DNA of 64,000 nt from UBA4416 sp040386075 (GCA_040386075.1 JAZKGE010000056.1:1-64000), one strand, 5' to 3'; counted from the first letter of the stretch, positions 34,197 through 43,107 are shown. The notes: generated by a model not told the origin, from the sequence alone. Numbers and translations: made by a program.

Positions 34197-37100
34197 ATGA
34201 TTCATTTCTTCGGAAACCAATCCAACACTGTTTTTGCTGTTCAAACACAAAAAGAAATATCATCAGAAGACATTCAAAAATTAAACTGGCTTTTTGGCGC
34301 TGCTCATAAAATCGAAAAATCTGTATTAACGGATTTTTTTGTTGGCCCACGCGCCGCAATGATCACACCATGGAGTACCAACGCTGTAGAGATTACCCAA
34401 AACATGGGAATAACAGGTGTTATCCGTATCGAAGAATTTGAAAAAGTAGCTTCTGATTTTAATGCGTTTGATCCAATGATTTCTCAAAAGTATAATGAGT
34501 TGAATCAGGAGATTTATACGATCAATATCAAACCGGAACCTATTCTTGATATTACTGATATTGCAGCTTATAACAAATCAGAAGGTTTGGCATTGAGCGG
34601 AGAAGAAGTTGAGTATCTGAATAACCTGTCAACTAAATTAGGCCGTAAATTAACCGACTCCGAGATCTTTGCTTTTTCGCAAGCTAATTCAGAACACTGT
34701 CGCCATAAAATTTTCAATGGAACTTTTGTGATCGATGGAGAAACCAAACCAACATCACTTTTCAAACTCATTAAAAAAACTTCTGAAACGAATCCTAATG
34801 GTATTGTCTCTGCGTATAAAGATAATGTAGCTTTTATAAAAGGCCCCAAGGTTGTTCAGTTTGCACCAAAGACTTCAGACAAAGCAGATTTTTATGAAGA
34901 GAAAGAATTTGAGTCTGTTCTTTCTTTAAAAGCAGAAACACATAATTTCCCAACTACCGTTGAGCCTTTTAATGGTGCGGCAACTGGTTCGGGTGGAGAG
35001 ATACGAGATCGCTTAGCCGGCGGACAAGGCTCGCTACCATTGGCAGGAACAGCAGTCTATATGACCTCTTATTCGAGATTAGAAGATGGGAGAGAGTGGG
35101 AAGCAGGAATGAAGGAACGCAAATGGTTGTATCAAACACCCATGGACATTTTGATCAAAGCTTCTAACGGCGCTTCCGATTTTGGAAATAAATTTGGACA
35201 GCCATTGATTACCGGTTCAATATTAACGTTTGAACATGAAGAAAATAATCGAAAAATTGGTTATGATAAAGTGATCATGCAGGCAGGAGGAATTGGTTAC
35301 GGAAAATTAAATCAGGCCATTAAAAAAGTACCATACAAAGGAAATAAAATTGTTATTTTGGGTGGAGAAAATTATCGCATCGGGATGGGTGGAGCAGCAG
35401 TGTCATCAGCTGATACAGGTGCCTTTGGATCCGGTATTGAATTAAATGCGATACAACGTTCTAATCCCGAAATGCAAAAGCGTGCAGCGAATGCCATTCG
35501 TGGTTTGGTTGAAAGTGATGAGAATCCGATTATTTCTATTCACGATCATGGTGCAGGTGGGCATTTGAACTGTTTATCAGAATTAGTAGAAGCAACCGGT
35601 GGTTTAATTGATCTTGATAAATTGCCTGTAGGCGACCCAACTTTATCAGCTAAAGAAATTATTGGTAATGAATCACAGGAACGTATGGGTTTAGTGATTG
35701 ATGAAAAAGATATAGATATCTTACAACGTATTGCTGACCGTGAGCGTTCGCCAATGTACCAGGTAGGAGATGTAACAGATGATCACCGTTTTACGTTCGA
35801 ATCAAAAACCACTAAATTAAAACCGATGGATTATGCGTTGGAAGACTTCTTTGGAAGTTCTCCAAAAACCATCATGACAGATAAAATCGTACAAAGAAAT
35901 TATAGTGAGTTAACGTACTCTGCTGAAAACATTCCTTCATACTTAAATCAGGTATTGCAATTAGAGGCGGTTGCCTGTAAGGATTGGTTGACCAATAAAG
36001 TGGATCGGTGTGTTGGCGGACGGGTTGCCAAACAACAATGTGCAGGCCCTTTACAGTTGCCATTGAATAATGTAGGTGTAATGGCTTTGGATTATAAAGG
36101 CAAAGAAGGTATTGCTACAACGATCGGGCATTCATCTATTGCAGCGTTAATTGATCCGGTTGCTGGTTCCAGAAATGCTATTGCCGAATCTTTATCAAAT
36201 TTAGTTTGGGCACCATTAAAGGATAATTTACAGTCGGTTTCTTTATCTGCTAACTGGATGTGGGCTTGTAAGAATGAAGGCGAAGACGCCCGTTTATATG
36301 CAGCAGTAAAAGGTTGTTCGGATTTTGCTATTGAGTTAGGGATCAATATTCCAACGGGAAAAGATTCTTTATCGATGAAACAAAAATACCCGAACGATGA
36401 GGTGATTGCTCCGGGAACAGTGATCATTTCGGCAGCCGGAAATTGCAATGATATTACGAAGGTTGTTGAACCTGTATTGAAACGAAACGGCGGAAATATT
36501 TACTATTTAAATCTATCACAGGATACTTTCAAATTAGGCGGCTCTTCATTTGCACAGGTATTAAATAAAATTGGTACCGAAGTTCCAACAATTAAAAATG
36601 GCGTTTACTTTAAAAAAGCATTCAATACATTACAGGAGCTTATCAAAGCTGGCAAAATTAAAGCGGGACATGATGTTGGTAGTGGCGGATTAGTTACTAC
36701 TTTATTAGAACTATGTTTTGCAGATGTAAGCCTGGGTGCAAATTACGATCTAACTTCTTTAAAAGAAAGCGATACCGTTAAGGCATTATTCAATGAGAAC
36801 ATTGCTGTTGTTTTTCAGGCAGATGCTTCGGTTGAATCTGTATTTAAACAAAACGGTATTGAAATTTTTAATATTGGCTCAACAGCAGAAGGCAGTTGGG
36901 TTTTTATTAAAAATAATGCTGATGAATTTAGTTTTAACATAACTGAAACAAGAGACACATGGTACAAAACATCTTTCCTGTTAGATTCAAAACAATCTAA
37001 AAATGGGATGGCTCAGGAACGTTATAGTAATTATAAGAATCAACCTTTGCAATTTACTTTCCCAGCCCACTTTACCGGTAAAATGCCTGTCACTTCGAGC

Positions 37101-37856
37101 GAAGTCGAGAAGCGTCCTAAGGCTGCAATTATCAGAGAAAAAGGATCTAACTCCGAACGTGAAATGGCGAATGCGATGTTCCTGGCAGGTTTTGATGTAA
37201 AAGATATTCACATGACAGATCTGATCTCAGGAAGAGAAAACCTGGAAGATATTCAGTTCATTGGTGCAGTTGGTGGGTTCTCTAATTCAGATGTGTTAGG
37301 TTCTGCCAAAGGTTGGGCCGGCGCATTTTTATATAATGAAAAAGCAAATACAGCTTTAAAGAATTTCTTTAAACGCGAAGATACTTTATCAGTAGGTATT
37401 TGTAATGGATGCCAGTTGTTCATGGAATTAGAATTAATTAACCCTGAGCATGATGTTCACGGGAAAATGGCACATAATGCGTCCCAAAAACATGAGAGTG
37501 GATTTACGTCCGTGAAAGTTCAGAAAAATAATTCGGTAATGCTTTCTACTTTAGAAGGGGCAACCTTAGGCGTTTGGATTTCGCATGGTGAAGGGAAATT
37601 CAAATTACCTTCTGCCGAAGATAAATATAACGTGGTAGCAAAATATGCCTACGAAGGTTACCCTGCTAATCCAAATGGTTCAGACTTTAATACAGCAATG
37701 ATGTGCGATAAAACAGGGCGGCATTTAGTTACCATGCCGCACATCGAGCGTTCTACTTTCCCCTGGAACTGGGCAAATTATCCTGATCAAAAAGACGAAG
37801 TATCTCCATGGCTGGAAGCTTTTGTGAATGCCAGAAAGTGGGTAGAGAAAAAATAG
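34197..37856 (+). CDS. purL: Phosphoribosylformylglycinamidine synthase (single-chain PurL)
   Basis: Fourth step of de novo purine synthesis: FGAR + Gln + ATP to FGAM. 1219 residues from ATG 34197, the large fused type. The N-terminal PurS-like part and linker are followed by two AIRS-like synthetase halves (FAFSQANSEHCRHKIF, KAETHNFPTTVEPFNGAATG, GGAAVSSADTG; NIPTGKDSLSMKQ, DVGSGGLVTTLLE) and a C-terminal class-I glutaminase with Cys1069 (VGICNGCQLF), His1182 and Glu1184 (PHIERS). The linker before the glutaminase (about residues 964-973, PVTSSEVEKR) is encoded by a copy of a dispersed palindromic repeat, so mobile repeat DNA has been taken into the protein. It has its own promoter; no other pur gene is near. 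Confidence 0.97.
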   Translation: MIHFFGNQSNTVFAVQTQKEISSEDIQKLNWLFGAAHKIEKSVLTDFFVGPRAAMITPWSTNAVEITQNMGITGVIRIEEFEKVASDFNAFDPMISQKYNELNQEIYTINIKPEPILDITDIAAYNKSEGLALSGEEVEYLNNLSTKLGRKLTDSEIFAFSQANSEHCRHKIFNGTFVIDGETKPTSLFKLIKKTSETNPNGIVSAYKDNVAFIKGPKVVQFAPKTSDKADFYEEKEFESVLSLKAETHNFPTTVEPFNGAATGSGGEIRDRLAGGQGSLPLAGTAVYMTSYSRLEDGREWEAGMKERKWLYQTPMDILIKASNGASDFGNKFGQPLITGSILTFEHEENNRKIGYDKVIMQAGGIGYGKLNQAIKKVPYKGNKIVILGGENYRIGMGGAAVSSADTGAFGSGIELNAIQRSNPEMQKRAANAIRGLVESDENPIISIHDHGAGGHLNCLSELVEATGGLIDLDKLPVGDPTLSAKEIIGNESQERMGLVIDEKDIDILQRIADRERSPMYQVGDVTDDHRFTFESKTTKLKPMDYALEDFFGSSPKTIMTDKIVQRNYSELTYSAENIPSYLNQVLQLEAVACKDWLTNKVDRCVGGRVAKQQCAGPLQLPLNNVGVMALDYKGKEGIATTIGHSSIAALIDPVAGSRNAIAESLSNLVWAPLKDNLQSVSLSANWMWACKNEGEDARLYAAVKGCSDFAIELGINIPTGKDSLSMKQKYPNDEVIAPGTVIISAAGNCNDITKVVEPVLKRNGGNIYYLNLSQDTFKLGGSSFAQVLNKIGTEVPTIKNGVYFKKAFNTLQELIKAGKIKAGHDVGSGGLVTTLLELCFADVSLGANYDLTSLKESDTVKALFNENIAVVFQADASVESVFKQNGIEIFNIGSTAEGSWVFIKNNADEFSFNITETRDTWYKTSFLLDSKQSKNGMAQERYSNYKNQPLQFTFPAHFTGKMPVTSSEVEKRPKAAIIREKGSNSEREMANAMFLAGFDVKDIHMTDLISGRENLEDIQFIGAVGGFSNSDVLGSAKGWAGAFLYNEKANTALKNFFKREDTLSVGICNGCQLFMELELINPEHDVHGKMAHNASQKHESGFTSVKVQKNNSVMLSTLEGATLGVWISHGEGKFKLPSAEDKYNVVAKYAYEGYPANPNGSDFNTAMMCDKTGRHLVTMPHIERSTFPWNWANYPDQKDEVSPWLEAFVNARKWVEKK
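37088..37111 (+). repeat. Palindromic dispersed repeat inside purL
   Basis: The 24 bases centred on TTCGAGCGAAGTCGAGAA match, with one substitution, the intergenic repeat at 62088-62112 (reverse complement) and more loosely that at 51978-52002. Here it is read in frame as Pro-Val-Thr-Ser-Ser-Glu-Val-Glu-Lys within the linker that joins the synthetase and glutaminase domains of PurL. Confidence 0.85.
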
Positions 37857-37858
37857 AA

Positions 37859-37946
37859 CGTCATTGCGAGCGATAGAGAAGCAATCTCACACGATGTAAT
37901 TATTTCTCTATATATGAGATTACTTCGGACTAAGGCCCTCATAATG
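37859..37946. repeat. Degenerate MITE-like inverted-repeat element
   Basis: An 88-bp element after purL. Its left end is CGTCATTGCGAG, an end sequence typical of short palindromic elements in Bacteroidota; inner arms AAGCAATCTCA and TGAGATTACTT pair with one mismatch across about 24 bases; the right end (CCCTCATAATGA) is a decayed copy of the expected CTCGCAATGACG. It abuts the stop codon of the convergent 94-residue gene and may act as a shared terminator. Confidence 0.6.
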
Positions 37947-37948
37947 AA

Positions 37949-38233
37949 TTATTTCTTTTTCTTCTTACTCTTATTAGGAGGTCTGTTTCCCGTTTGATTT
38001 TGCCGAGGTGTAATATCCGGACTTTGTCCTTTTAAAAATGTTGTGTCGGGCCTGATATTATTGTTTACATCACCACGATCTACTGGATTGGTTGTTACAG
38101 TTGACGGCTGAGGTGGGTAGGTAGTGTGTTGTATTGGAACGCCATTATTAATGGGATCGGGGGTGGCTGTATTAGTTTGGGAAAAAGATAAAGCTGAAAT
38201 AAGACTGAATGCTAAGAACAGAGTAGTTTTCAT
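37949..38233 (-). CDS. Small Pro/Asn/Thr-rich secreted protein
   Basis: A 94-residue protein with a signal peptide (KTTLFLAFSLISALSFSQ) and a disordered mature part rich in Pro, Asn, Thr and Gln, ending in the basic run NKSKKKKK. No fold or family recognised. It follows the GldN-like gene by 90 bases in the same direction, and its start codon abuts a 13-bp perfect inverted repeat. It might be a small envelope partner of GldN (inference from position only). Confidence 0.6.
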   Translation of the reverse strand: MKTTLFLAFSLISALSFSQTNTATPDPINNGVPIQHTTYPPQPSTVTTNPVDRGDVNNNIRPDTTFLKGQSPDITPRQNQTGNRPPNKSKKKKK

Positions 38234-38270
38234 TATGAAGAGTTTAAAATAATACTATAAACTCTTCATA
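38234..38270 (-). promoter_or_regulatory. 13-bp inverted repeat abutting the start of the 94-residue gene
   Basis: TATGAAGAGTTTA (38234-38246) and TAAACTCTTCATA (38258-38270) form a perfect 13-bp stem with an 11-base loop. The stem ends immediately before the ATG at 38233. There is no T-run after it on the minus strand, so it looks less like a terminator than a structure that covers the ribosome landing site, or an operator. Confidence 0.6.
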
Positions 38271-38323
38271 ATTTATGCCAGCTAAAAACCGTTATCCTTT
38301 CCTTTATTAATAAAGAAATTGAC

Positions 38324-39175
38324 CTAATAATTCCACAGATCATGTTCCCAGGTAAATATATTCATCTTTATTTTATCAGATTCCACCAGAGCATCAATAC
38401 CTTTTTGATACTGGTCAATAAAACGATCATACACATTTGATTCTTTGACGATCACACTGGAGAATTGTCGTTTCCAGAAAATGTCATCCAAACTTCTTCG
38501 CTCTGCATCATTCTTAAAATTATACACATCATTGCGGGCAAAGTAGGGGCGACAGGCCGGAAAATAAACCCAATATACTTCTCTGTAATAATCACGCTCT
38601 GCGTTATATTCATAGGCAGCCAAACCAATAATACGAACTTCCAGGCTCGATTTCTGCCGGTCAAAGAACCAATCTTCTTTTACTCTGAACTTCAAAATGC
38701 GTTCGTAAATGCTTGTAGAGTCATAAACAGGAACCCTTTCCGTAGTTTCATTTCCAAGAGGGTCATACGTAGTAGTTTCAACAGTGTCTATCTTCACTAT
38801 TCTTTTTTTGAATTCAGAAGATTCATACGGGATTAAAAATTCATCGTCCTTAAAGGCTACAATGTTCCCATTTAAAATTTGCCGGGTTATGGTTTGAAAT
38901 AAAGAAGTACGACATGCATTATATTCTAAGGGATAATATAAAGGTTGGTTTTGTTTTTCCCGCATGTCAATATCCCGCCAAACTCTTTTCTCCCATGATA
39001 CATCACATTCTCTAAGACTGGTGTACTGTATGGCTCGTCTGCTGCCTATGTTCTCTTTATTATAAACGCCACAAGGGTCGGAGTTGCCGTATGGTCCCGG
39101 GTGAAAAGTGTCCTGAGCTTTTAAATTATTTGCTATTAGTGTAATGACAAATAAAAGAATTTTGATGGATCTCAT
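38324..39175 (-). CDS. gldN: GldN/PorN-family type IX secretion protein
   Basis: A 283-residue secreted protein resembling GldN/PorN, which with GldK forms the periplasmic ring of the type IX secretion system. Signal peptide about 1-20. Family features visible: SWEKRVWRDIDMREKQNQPLYYP, then SLFQTITRQILNGNIVAFKDDEF, the VKEDWFFDRQKSSLEVRIIGLA stretch, a proline/aromatic WVYFPACRP loop, and RRSLDDIFWKRQFSSVIVKE. GldN genes normally close a gldKLMN cluster; no gldK, gldL or gldM lies in this window, so this is a detached or second copy. It follows a CarboxypepD_reg-type gene by 69 bases. Confidence 0.85.
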   Translation of the reverse strand: MRSIKILLFVITLIANNLKAQDTFHPGPYGNSDPCGVYNKENIGSRRAIQYTSLRECDVSWEKRVWRDIDMREKQNQPLYYPLEYNACRTSLFQTITRQILNGNIVAFKDDEFLIPYESSEFKKRIVKIDTVETTTYDPLGNETTERVPVYDSTSIYERILKFRVKEDWFFDRQKSSLEVRIIGLAAYEYNAERDYYREVYWVYFPACRPYFARNDVYNFKNDAERRSLDDIFWKRQFSSVIVKESNVYDRFIDQYQKGIDALVESDKIKMNIFTWEHDLWNY

Positions 39176-39244
39176 GATTCATAAGTTTAGTGGTTTACAA
39201 CTATAACTTATTTGAGTCTTAAAAGATACGAAGTAAATGTGAAC

Positions 39245-40192
39245 CTATTTTTTACCTTTCTTTTTGTAGGTAACTGTTGCCGAAATAAAAGTAAGATTGA
39301 TCAAAGGGATCTTTATCCATTCATCTACGATGCTTTCACGAATCAGTAGATCTGTAGAGCCAAACATAGCGGGTTTTGCGCCAATGTTCATTTGCGAGTT
39401 AGATGCATATATGCATTCCAAAGCAATAATGAAATCATCAGTTACCTGTATATTTTGTTTCGATACATCAATATCATGCACTTCGTTTTTACCAATTGTT
39501 TTTACAATGATCGGTTCTTTTAGCTCGTTGTTCGAATTCACTAATTTTACCATGCCAATAGGAGTCAGTACGCGCTTTACGGTTTTGCCTTCCGAATAAA
39601 TGTTGATACGGTAAATGGCAGTATCATTTGCACCTAAGCAGGTTTTGAATTGAATTTTATCAATAAAAGTTTGCTGCCCTTTTTTGATGGAAATTTTATT
39701 ACCTACTTCAATGCCGGCTGATTTTTCACTAATGCCCTTTTCTTTGTATTTTCTAACAGATGCTGTATCTTTTTGTTTTAACCCGCTTAATTCAACACAC
39801 TCCAGATCAGCAACGTTTGTGGTACCTAATACTTTTGTTTCGTATTCATTTGGTCGTACAGTAGTTGTTGCTAATTCATACACAGCTTCAGTAACAATGA
39901 TAGGTAAATTTGCAAGGCATGTTTTTTTAAGGTCGCTCACACTCATTACTAAAGGATAGTAACCAATGGAGGTGATCTGTAAAGTATCCGTTTCTTTTTC
40001 GGAAGTGATCCTGAATTTGAAATTACCCAGATCATCTGTAACAATACCAAAGGCTTTGGCAGGAATGCCAACGTTTACATACGGTACGCCTTTTTGATCT
40101 TTATCTTTGATAACACAGTTTAGATCCTGCGCAAAAGAATTGGTTGTTAGTAAACTTAAAAAAGCCAGGTATAAAACAATAGATCTGATCAT
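39245..40192 (-). CDS. Secreted protein with CarboxypepD_reg-like domain
   Basis: A 315-residue protein with a signal peptide (SIVLYLAFLSLLTTNSFAQ) and, right after it, a carboxypeptidase-regulatory-like beta-sandwich (about 22-105; VIKDKDQKGVPYVNVGIPAKAF, GIVTDDLGNFKFRI, LQITSIGYYPLVM). The rest (about 110-315) is all-beta with no catalytic motif (GNKISIKKGQQTFIDKIQF, DTAIYRINIYSEGK, IIALECIYASN). In Bacteroidota such domains occur in envelope proteins; the function is unknown. The stop of der lies 7 bases upstream of its start, so the two are probably co-transcribed. Confidence 0.85.
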   Translation of the reverse strand: MIRSIVLYLAFLSLLTTNSFAQDLNCVIKDKDQKGVPYVNVGIPAKAFGIVTDDLGNFKFRITSEKETDTLQITSIGYYPLVMSVSDLKKTCLANLPIIVTEAVYELATTTVRPNEYETKVLGTTNVADLECVELSGLKQKDTASVRKYKEKGISEKSAGIEVGNKISIKKGQQTFIDKIQFKTCLGANDTAIYRINIYSEGKTVKRVLTPIGMVKLVNSNNELKEPIIVKTIGKNEVHDIDVSKQNIQVTDDFIIALECIYASNSQMNIGAKPAMFGSTDLLIRESIVDEWIKIPLINLTFISATVTYKKKGKK

Positions 40193-40198
40193 AAAAAA

Positions 40199-41509
40199 CT
40201 AACTTTTTGCTCTGAAATAAAAAGAAACCGGAACACCTGTGAAGTTATAATGTTCGCGAAACTTGTTTTCCAAAAATCGCTTGTAGGCATCTGTTAAATA
40301 TTGAGGCGAATTACAGAAGAACACAAAAGCACAGGTATCTTTGATCTGAGTAACGTATTTTATTTTCACGATCTTTCCTTTTACTGCCGGTGGTGGGAAG
40401 TTTTCGATCAGTGGTAAGAAGTATTCATTTAATTTACTGGTAGGGATCTTGGTAGTTCTGTTTTGATAAACTTCCATAGCAGTATCAATTACTTTCATGA
40501 TACGTTGTTTCTCGGTAACAGAGGTGAAAATAATTGGCACATCTTTGAAAGGCATCATACTTATTCTGATCTGCTCTTCAAAATATTTGGTGGTCATGGT
40601 ATTCTTTTCTTCAACCAAGTCCCATTTATTCACAACAATAACAATTCCTTTATGGTTTTTTACGATCAGGTGAATGATGTTCAGATCCTGAGATTCGATA
40701 CCCAATGTAGCATCCAGCATCAATACACACACATCAGATGTTTCGATAGCTTTGATGGTACGCATCACACTATAAAACTCAATATCTTCATGCACTTTAG
40801 CTTTCTTACGCATTCCGGCTGTATCGATCAATAAAAAATCGTGTCCGAATTTATTGTAACGTGTGTGAATGGTATCTCTGGTTGTACCTGCAATGGCAGT
40901 TACAATATTTCTTTCTTCACCTAATAAGGCATTAGTTAAAGATGATTTTCCAACATTTGGTCTTCCAACAATGGCAATTTTTGGAAGGTCACTTCCTTCG
41001 ATCGCGCCTGTATCTTCAGGAAATGTTTTGATCACCGCATCCATCAGATCACCTGTTCCCATTCCGCTATTAGAAGAAACACAATAAGGATCGCCTAAAC
41101 CAAGGCTATAAAACTCAGCAGCATACGAATTACGCTCGCTGTTATCTACTTTATTAACTACTAACAGAACCGGTTTTTTACTGCGACGAACGATATTTGC
41201 TACATCTTTATCAAATTGTGTAACTCCATCGGTTACATCCACCATAAAAATAATGCTGGTACTTTCATCAACAGCTATCTGAACCTGTTTACGGATCTCT
41301 TCTTCAAAAATATCGTCGCTGCCTTTAATATAACCTCCTGTATCAACTACCGAAAACTCTACACCATTCCAGTTTGATTTACCGTAATGTCTATCACGCG
41401 TTACTCCCGGTTCATCATCTACAATGGCTTCACGCGACTCGGTTAATCTGTTAAAAAGGGTTGATTTCCCCACATTTGGGCGACCAACAATAGCTACTAA
41501 ATTTGACAT
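40199..41509 (-). CDS. der: Ribosome biogenesis GTPase Der (EngA)
   Basis: Essential tandem-GTPase factor for 50S ribosome assembly. 436 residues with two full G domains: G1 GRPNVGKST (residues 8-16) with DDEPGVTRD, DTGGY and NKVD; second G1 GRPNVGKSS (about 181) with AGTTRDT, DTAGMRKK and NKWD; then a C-terminal KH-like domain (KIPTSKLNEYF, PPPAVKGKIVKIKYVTQI, RFLENKFREHYNF). Nothing is missing. A TACCTTTG box ends 4 bases before the ATG, suggesting a leaderless transcript. Confidence 0.98.
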   Translation of the reverse strand: MSNLVAIVGRPNVGKSTLFNRLTESREAIVDDEPGVTRDRHYGKSNWNGVEFSVVDTGGYIKGSDDIFEEEIRKQVQIAVDESTSIIFMVDVTDGVTQFDKDVANIVRRSKKPVLLVVNKVDNSERNSYAAEFYSLGLGDPYCVSSNSGMGTGDLMDAVIKTFPEDTGAIEGSDLPKIAIVGRPNVGKSSLTNALLGEERNIVTAIAGTTRDTIHTRYNKFGHDFLLIDTAGMRKKAKVHEDIEFYSVMRTIKAIETSDVCVLMLDATLGIESQDLNIIHLIVKNHKGIVIVVNKWDLVEEKNTMTTKYFEEQIRISMMPFKDVPIIFTSVTEKQRIMKVIDTAMEVYQNRTTKIPTSKLNEYFLPLIENFPPPAVKGKIVKIKYVTQIKDTCAFVFFCNSPQYLTDAYKRFLENKFREHYNFTGVPVSFYFRAKS

Positions 41510-41513
41510 GGCG

Positions 41514-41521
41514 CAAAGGTA
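41514..41521 (-). promoter_or_regulatory. Minus-7 box of der
   Basis: TACCTTTG on the minus strand, 4 bases before the der ATG (41509). It lies in the 29-bp gap after the zinc/alpha-CTD gene; no minus-33 TTG at the normal distance. Confidence 0.45.
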
Positions 41522-41538
41522 ACAAAAAAGCCTAAAAA

Positions 41539-41829
41539 TCAGAATTTAAATGACAAGCCGGCTGTTTTCAGAGCGGTTTTAAGCTTAGGAATAGAGCCGG
41601 GACCCATTCCATGCAGTTTAAGTATATCAGCTTCGCTATATTTGGCGAGTTTTTTTAGTGTAGTTATGCCTGCACTTTCCAGTGCACGTCTGGCAGGAGC
41701 AGAAAGTGTAGCAAGAAAATTATTTTCAGGTTTACGTTCTTCTTCACAAATGGGGCAGGTAGGGCAGTCGCTACTTTTATAGTATTGATGCCCTTTTTTA
41801 CAAGTTCTGAGAGTTTTTGTTGCTACCAT
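41539..41829 (-). CDS. Stand-alone RNA polymerase alpha-CTD-like protein with zinc ribbon
   Basis: A 96-residue protein of two small domains. Residues 8-30 carry Cys10, His14, Cys22, Cys25 and Cys28 (TCKKGHQYY, SSDCPTCPICE), a probable zinc ribbon. Residues 40-96 match the C-terminal domain of RNA polymerase alpha (LSAPARRALESAGITTLKKL, EADILKLHGMGPGSIPKLK), a helix-hairpin-helix unit that in RpoA binds UP-element DNA and activators. Whether it touches RNA polymerase or only DNA is unknown. It sits between carA (21 bases upstream) and der, all minus strand. Confidence 0.88.
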   Translation of the reverse strand: MVATKTLRTCKKGHQYYKSSDCPTCPICEEERKPENNFLATLSAPARRALESAGITTLKKLAKYSEADILKLHGMGPGSIPKLKTALKTAGLSFKF

Positions 41830-41850
41830 GGTCTTGTAATTAATTAAACT

Positions 41851-42966
41851 TTATTTTTTTGCAGCCTTCATATTTGCTACGAATTCATCAAATAAATAAC
41901 GCGCGTCAAATGGTCCGGGACAAGCCTCCGGATGATATTGCACCGAAAATGCAGGTTTGTTCTTTAAACGTATTCCCTCAATGGTATTATCATTCAGGTT
42001 TATGTGAGTGATCTCGATATTTGTGTTTTTAGCTATATCATCTACATTCACAGTAAAACCATGATTTTGGGAAGTGATCTCGCTTTTTCCTGAAATGATA
42101 TTTTTAACAGGGTGATTGATGCCTCTGTGTCCTGCATGCATTTTATAGGTCGAAACCCCTTGTGATTCGGCCAATAACTGATGTCCTAAACAAATCCCGA
42201 AAACCGGTTTTCCTGTATCTACCAAACTCTTAACCAATGTGATCTCATCTTTCATTACTCCCGGATCGCCGGGACCATTACTTAGCATGATACCATCCGG
42301 GTTAAAATCCATGATCTCCTTTAAGCTTGATTTCATTGGAAACACTTTTAAGAAACAGTCTCTTTCAGTTAAAGAACGCAGGATGTTTTTCTTTGTTCCA
42401 AAATCGATCACCGCTACTTTATAGGCTGCTTTTTGGTCGCCGGTTTCGTATGCTTTGGTTGTAGCCACTTTTGATGATAGTTCCAAACCTTCCATTTTTG
42501 GTACTTTGGCCAATAATGCTTTTAAAGCATCAATATCAGCATTGTCGGAAGAAATGATGCAGTTCATAGCACCTTTATCTCTTATGTAACGTACAATTGC
42601 TCTTGTATCTACGTCGCTGATCGCAACTACACCATCATTTTCAAAATAATCCTGTAAAGATTGAGTACCGCGTTTGCGTGAAAAACCATCATTGAATTTT
42701 TTGCAGATCATGCCCGAGATCTTGATACCTTCGCTTTCTACTTCGCTTTCCTCAACGCCATAATTACCAATGTGAACGTTATTCATCACGATAATTTGCC
42801 CGTAGTATGAAGGATCAGTAAAGATCTCCTGATAACCGCTCATTCCGGTATTGAAACAAATTTCTCCGGTTGTAGTACCTATTTTTCCGGCTGCTTTTCC
42901 TTCAAAAATTTTTCCGTCCTCTAATAAAAGAATGGCTTTAGGCTTGGTTTTATATTTTAGTTGCAT
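41851..42966 (-). CDS. carA: Carbamoyl-phosphate synthase small subunit (CarA)
   Basis: Glutaminase subunit feeding ammonia to CarB for carbamoyl phosphate, used in pyrimidine and arginine synthesis. 371 residues, normal length. N-terminal CPSase domain (LLLEDGKIFEGKAAG, GEICFNTGMSGYQEIFTDPSY, VSDVDTRAIVRYIRDKG-type region) and class-I glutaminase with Cys259 (VFGICLGHQLLAESQG) and His345/Glu347 (QYHPEACPGP). carB is not adjacent. No clean promoter box; CAAAGGTC on the plus strand about 30 bases upstream is one base off a minus-7 box. Confidence 0.97.
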   Translation of the reverse strand: MQLKYKTKPKAILLLEDGKIFEGKAAGKIGTTTGEICFNTGMSGYQEIFTDPSYYGQIIVMNNVHIGNYGVEESEVESEGIKISGMICKKFNDGFSRKRGTQSLQDYFENDGVVAISDVDTRAIVRYIRDKGAMNCIISSDNADIDALKALLAKVPKMEGLELSSKVATTKAYETGDQKAAYKVAVIDFGTKKNILRSLTERDCFLKVFPMKSSLKEIMDFNPDGIMLSNGPGDPGVMKDEITLVKSLVDTGKPVFGICLGHQLLAESQGVSTYKMHAGHRGINHPVKNIISGKSEITSQNHGFTVNVDDIAKNTNIEITHINLNDNTIEGIRLKNKPAFSVQYHPEACPGPFDARYLFDEFVANMKAAKK

Positions 42967-43053
42967 AGATTTTTAGAAAGGTTTTCCTAAAAACCAAAGG
43001 TCGCAATAATTTAAAGAATGAGAAAGGGTTGTTAATAGGTTTTTAATAAAAAC

Positions 43054-43088
43054 AAAAAGAGGCCACCATGTACTGATAACCTCTTTTT
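43054..43088 (-). terminator. Rho-independent terminator after the delta-60 surface protein
   Basis: On the minus strand AAAAAGAGGTTATCA pairs along all 15 positions (three G-U) with TGGTGGCCTCTTTTT around a five-base loop, followed by GTTTTTATT. It begins 20 bases after the stop at 43108. Confidence 0.88.
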
Positions 43089-43107
43089 GAAACTTAGTTT
43101 TTAAAAA

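Noticed and set aside
42721..42760. Repeated CTTCGCTTTC segments in carA resembling the dispersed repeat
   Set aside because: They encode the Glu/Ser-rich stretch of CarA, lack the palindromic core and match only over a few bases.
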